From: Chloroflexota bacterium
GTDB lineage: Bacteria > Chloroflexota > Dehalococcoidia > Lucifugimonadales > CATQGZ01
Assembly: GCA_027624995.1 (NCBI GenBank)
Contig: JAQBTI010000024.1
Location: 1-14,527 of the forward strand
Length of the DNA stretch: 14,527 nucleotides
Direction of reading: 5' to 3'
The position numbers and the translations under genes are program-made. Below the pieces are notes generated by a model. That model did not search any database. It was not told the origin of the DNA and saw only the letters and a program-made list of their open reading frames with translations. Positions 13,276 to 14,527 of this stretch are shown piece after piece. Every line of letters starts with the position of its first letter. Position 1 is the stretch's first letter.

Positions 13276-14481
13276 GTGGTAGTCACAGTACGAGAGCCGA
13301 CCATACCGATCACGGAGATCGAGCAGTCTGCTTTTTGTCAGACGGACGAAGAGCTTAAATCGAAGTCCTTGCTCGAAGAGTTAAAGGTCGATGTTCGCTG
13401 GCAGAAATTGCCGGTGAGCTATATGCGAATGGAGCCAGAGGAGCTGGACCGGCGAATCCTCGAAGCGAGGGCGGCGCTGGGTACTCGGTTGATGATACTC
13501 GGCCACCACTACCAGCGGGACGAGATAATCCGCTTCGCCGACCTCCGGGGAGACTCCTTCAAACTTTCTCAATTCGCTGCCGAACAAGAGGACGCGGAGT
13601 ACATCATCTTCTGCGGTGTCCATTTCATGGCGGAGACGGCCAGCATCTTGGGCGGCCCCGATAAGAAGGTAGTCCTTCCGAACCTGACCGCCGGATGTTC
13701 GATGGCCGACATGGCCCACGTTGACGACGTCCTCGATTGTTGGGACGACCTCTCAGGCCTGCTCGGCGACGGCGCGATAACACCCATTACTTACATGAAC
13801 TCGACCGCTGCCATCAAGGCCATGTGTGGCCGCAACGACGGCATCGTCTGCACCTCCTCCAATGCCGAGGCGACATACAAGTGGGCGCTCGAAAAAGGCG
13901 AGAAGATACTCTTCCTGCCCGACCAGCACCTGGGACGGAATACCGGCGTGAAGATGGGAATCAGGCCGGACGAGATGATCGTCTGGAACCCGTTCAAGTC
14001 CATGGGAGGCCACACCGAGGACGAGCTCCGTCAGGCCAAGGTCATCCTGTGGCAGGGGCACTGCTCCGTCCACACCAGGTTCACCGTGCCGCAGATCGAG
14101 GAGGCCCGACAGCGGCACCCCGACGTCAACGTAGTGGTCCACCCAGAGTGCACGATGGAGGTCGTCCAAGCCGCTGACTCCAACGGTTCCACCGAATTCA
14201 TCAAAAAGACCATCGAAGACGCGGCGCCGGGCACCAAGTGGGCCGTGGGGACCGAGATCAGCCTGGTCAATCGGCTTGCGAAGGAGAACCCCGACAAGAC
14301 CGTTTTCTGCCTCGACTCGGTCGTATGCCCCTGCTCGACGATGTACCGAATTCACCCGGCTTACCTCTCGTGGGTCCTGGACGGCCTCAATGAGGGTATT
14401 GTCCTCAACGAGATAGTAGTGGACCCCGAGACGGCCGGATACGCCAAGATCGCCCTGGACCGGATGCTGTCCATCGTCTAG
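13276..14481 (+). CDS. nadA: Quinolinate synthase NadA
   Basis: 401-residue [4Fe-4S] enzyme that condenses iminoaspartate with dihydroxyacetone phosphate to quinolinate in de novo NAD synthesis. Signatures: LMILGHHYQRDEIIRFADLRGDSF (split over residues 72-95), FCGVHFMAETASIL, PNLTAGCSMADM, GHCSVHTRFT, VHPECTMEVV and VCPCSTMYR. The cluster cysteines are expected at Cys141, Cys263 and Cys351 or Cys353. Substrate-binding HH (77-78), Tyr/Ser and the MNSTAAIK region are present. A ~50-residue N-terminal extension before the conserved core makes it longer than the compact archaeal enzymes, as in other long bacterial NadA proteins. The start is GTG 13276 with GGAG eight bases upstream. It follows miaB by 28 nt and is likely in the same transcript. 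Neither nadB nor nadC is in the window; they may lie beyond it. Confidence 0.96.
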   Translation: MVVTVREPTIPITEIEQSAFCQTDEELKSKSLLEELKVDVRWQKLPVSYMRMEPEELDRRILEARAALGTRLMILGHHYQRDEIIRFADLRGDSFKLSQFAAEQEDAEYIIFCGVHFMAETASILGGPDKKVVLPNLTAGCSMADMAHVDDVLDCWDDLSGLLGDGAITPITYMNSTAAIKAMCGRNDGIVCTSSNAEATYKWALEKGEKILFLPDQHLGRNTGVKMGIRPDEMIVWNPFKSMGGHTEDELRQAKVILWQGHCSVHTRFTVPQIEEARQRHPDVNVVVHPECTMEVVQAADSNGSTEFIKKTIEDAAPGTKWAVGTEISLVNRLAKENPDKTVFCLDSVVCPCSTMYRIHPAYLSWVLDGLNEGIVLNEIVVDPETAGYAKIALDRMLSIV

Positions 14482-14509
14482 CCGCTACGGCGTCACCAAA
14501 AACCTAGGG

Positions 14510-14527
14510 TAGGGGCACGGCATGCCG
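14510..14527. repeat. Palindromic repeat cut by the window end
   Basis: TAGGGGCACGGCATGCCG, 29 nt after the nadA stop. CGGCA and TGCCG are the centre of an inverted repeat whose right arm would continue TGCCCC outside the window. Its left arm resembles the element at 8644-8671. Confidence 0.45.

Overview
The window is GC-rich and densely coded, with genes on both strands, short gaps and frequent non-ATG starts (GTG, TTG and one CTG). The gene mix is: an Lhr-type helicase, tandem M20 amidohydrolases, an N-Sat/C-CysC fusion, a CocE-type hydrolase, a crotonase-CaiB pair, MoaD/MoaE, MiaB and NadA. It fits a free-living heterotroph of the Chloroflexota, perhaps a Dehalococcoidia/SAR202-type lineage. 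That assignment is an inference from gene content and style; no marker gene in the window proves it.

Layout. Positions 3-1463 (+) are the 3' end of an Lhr-family helicase that enters from the left. It converges on a minus-strand block. Read in the direction of transcription, that block is: a sulfate adenylyltransferase/APS kinase fusion (6662-4908), a small DUF457/YdjM-like membrane protein (4856-4260), and two tandem paralogous M20 amidohydrolases (4166-2838 and 2794-1484). The amidohydrolases have their own promoter. The 211-nt gap 6663-6873 is a divergent control region. It holds a back-to-back promoter pair, a dyad between the two -35 boxes, and a strong hairpin in the sat-cysC leader.

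From 6874 on, all genes are on the plus strand: a CocE/NonD hydrolase with an intact Ser-Asp-His triad; a crotonase-fold protein overlapping a CaiB/BaiF CoA-transferase by ATGA; moaD and moaE overlapping by GTGA; a 271-nt AT-richer gap; tRNA-Ser(GCU); miaB; and nadA. The window ends inside a palindromic repeat that is related to one found after cocE.

How the genes work together. Sat-CysC makes PAPS from sulfate; the later reductive steps are not in this window. The crotonase/CaiB pair looks like a small CoA-ester module, but the crotonase lacks both classical hydratase glutamates. MoaD and MoaE form molybdopterin synthase. MoaD is unusual in two ways: it starts with CTG, and its Gly-Gly tail is followed by Cys-Leu, so it should need C-terminal trimming as the QbsE-type carriers (GG-CF) do. 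tRNA-Ser, miaB and nadA appear to form one transcription unit driven by the tRNA promoter.
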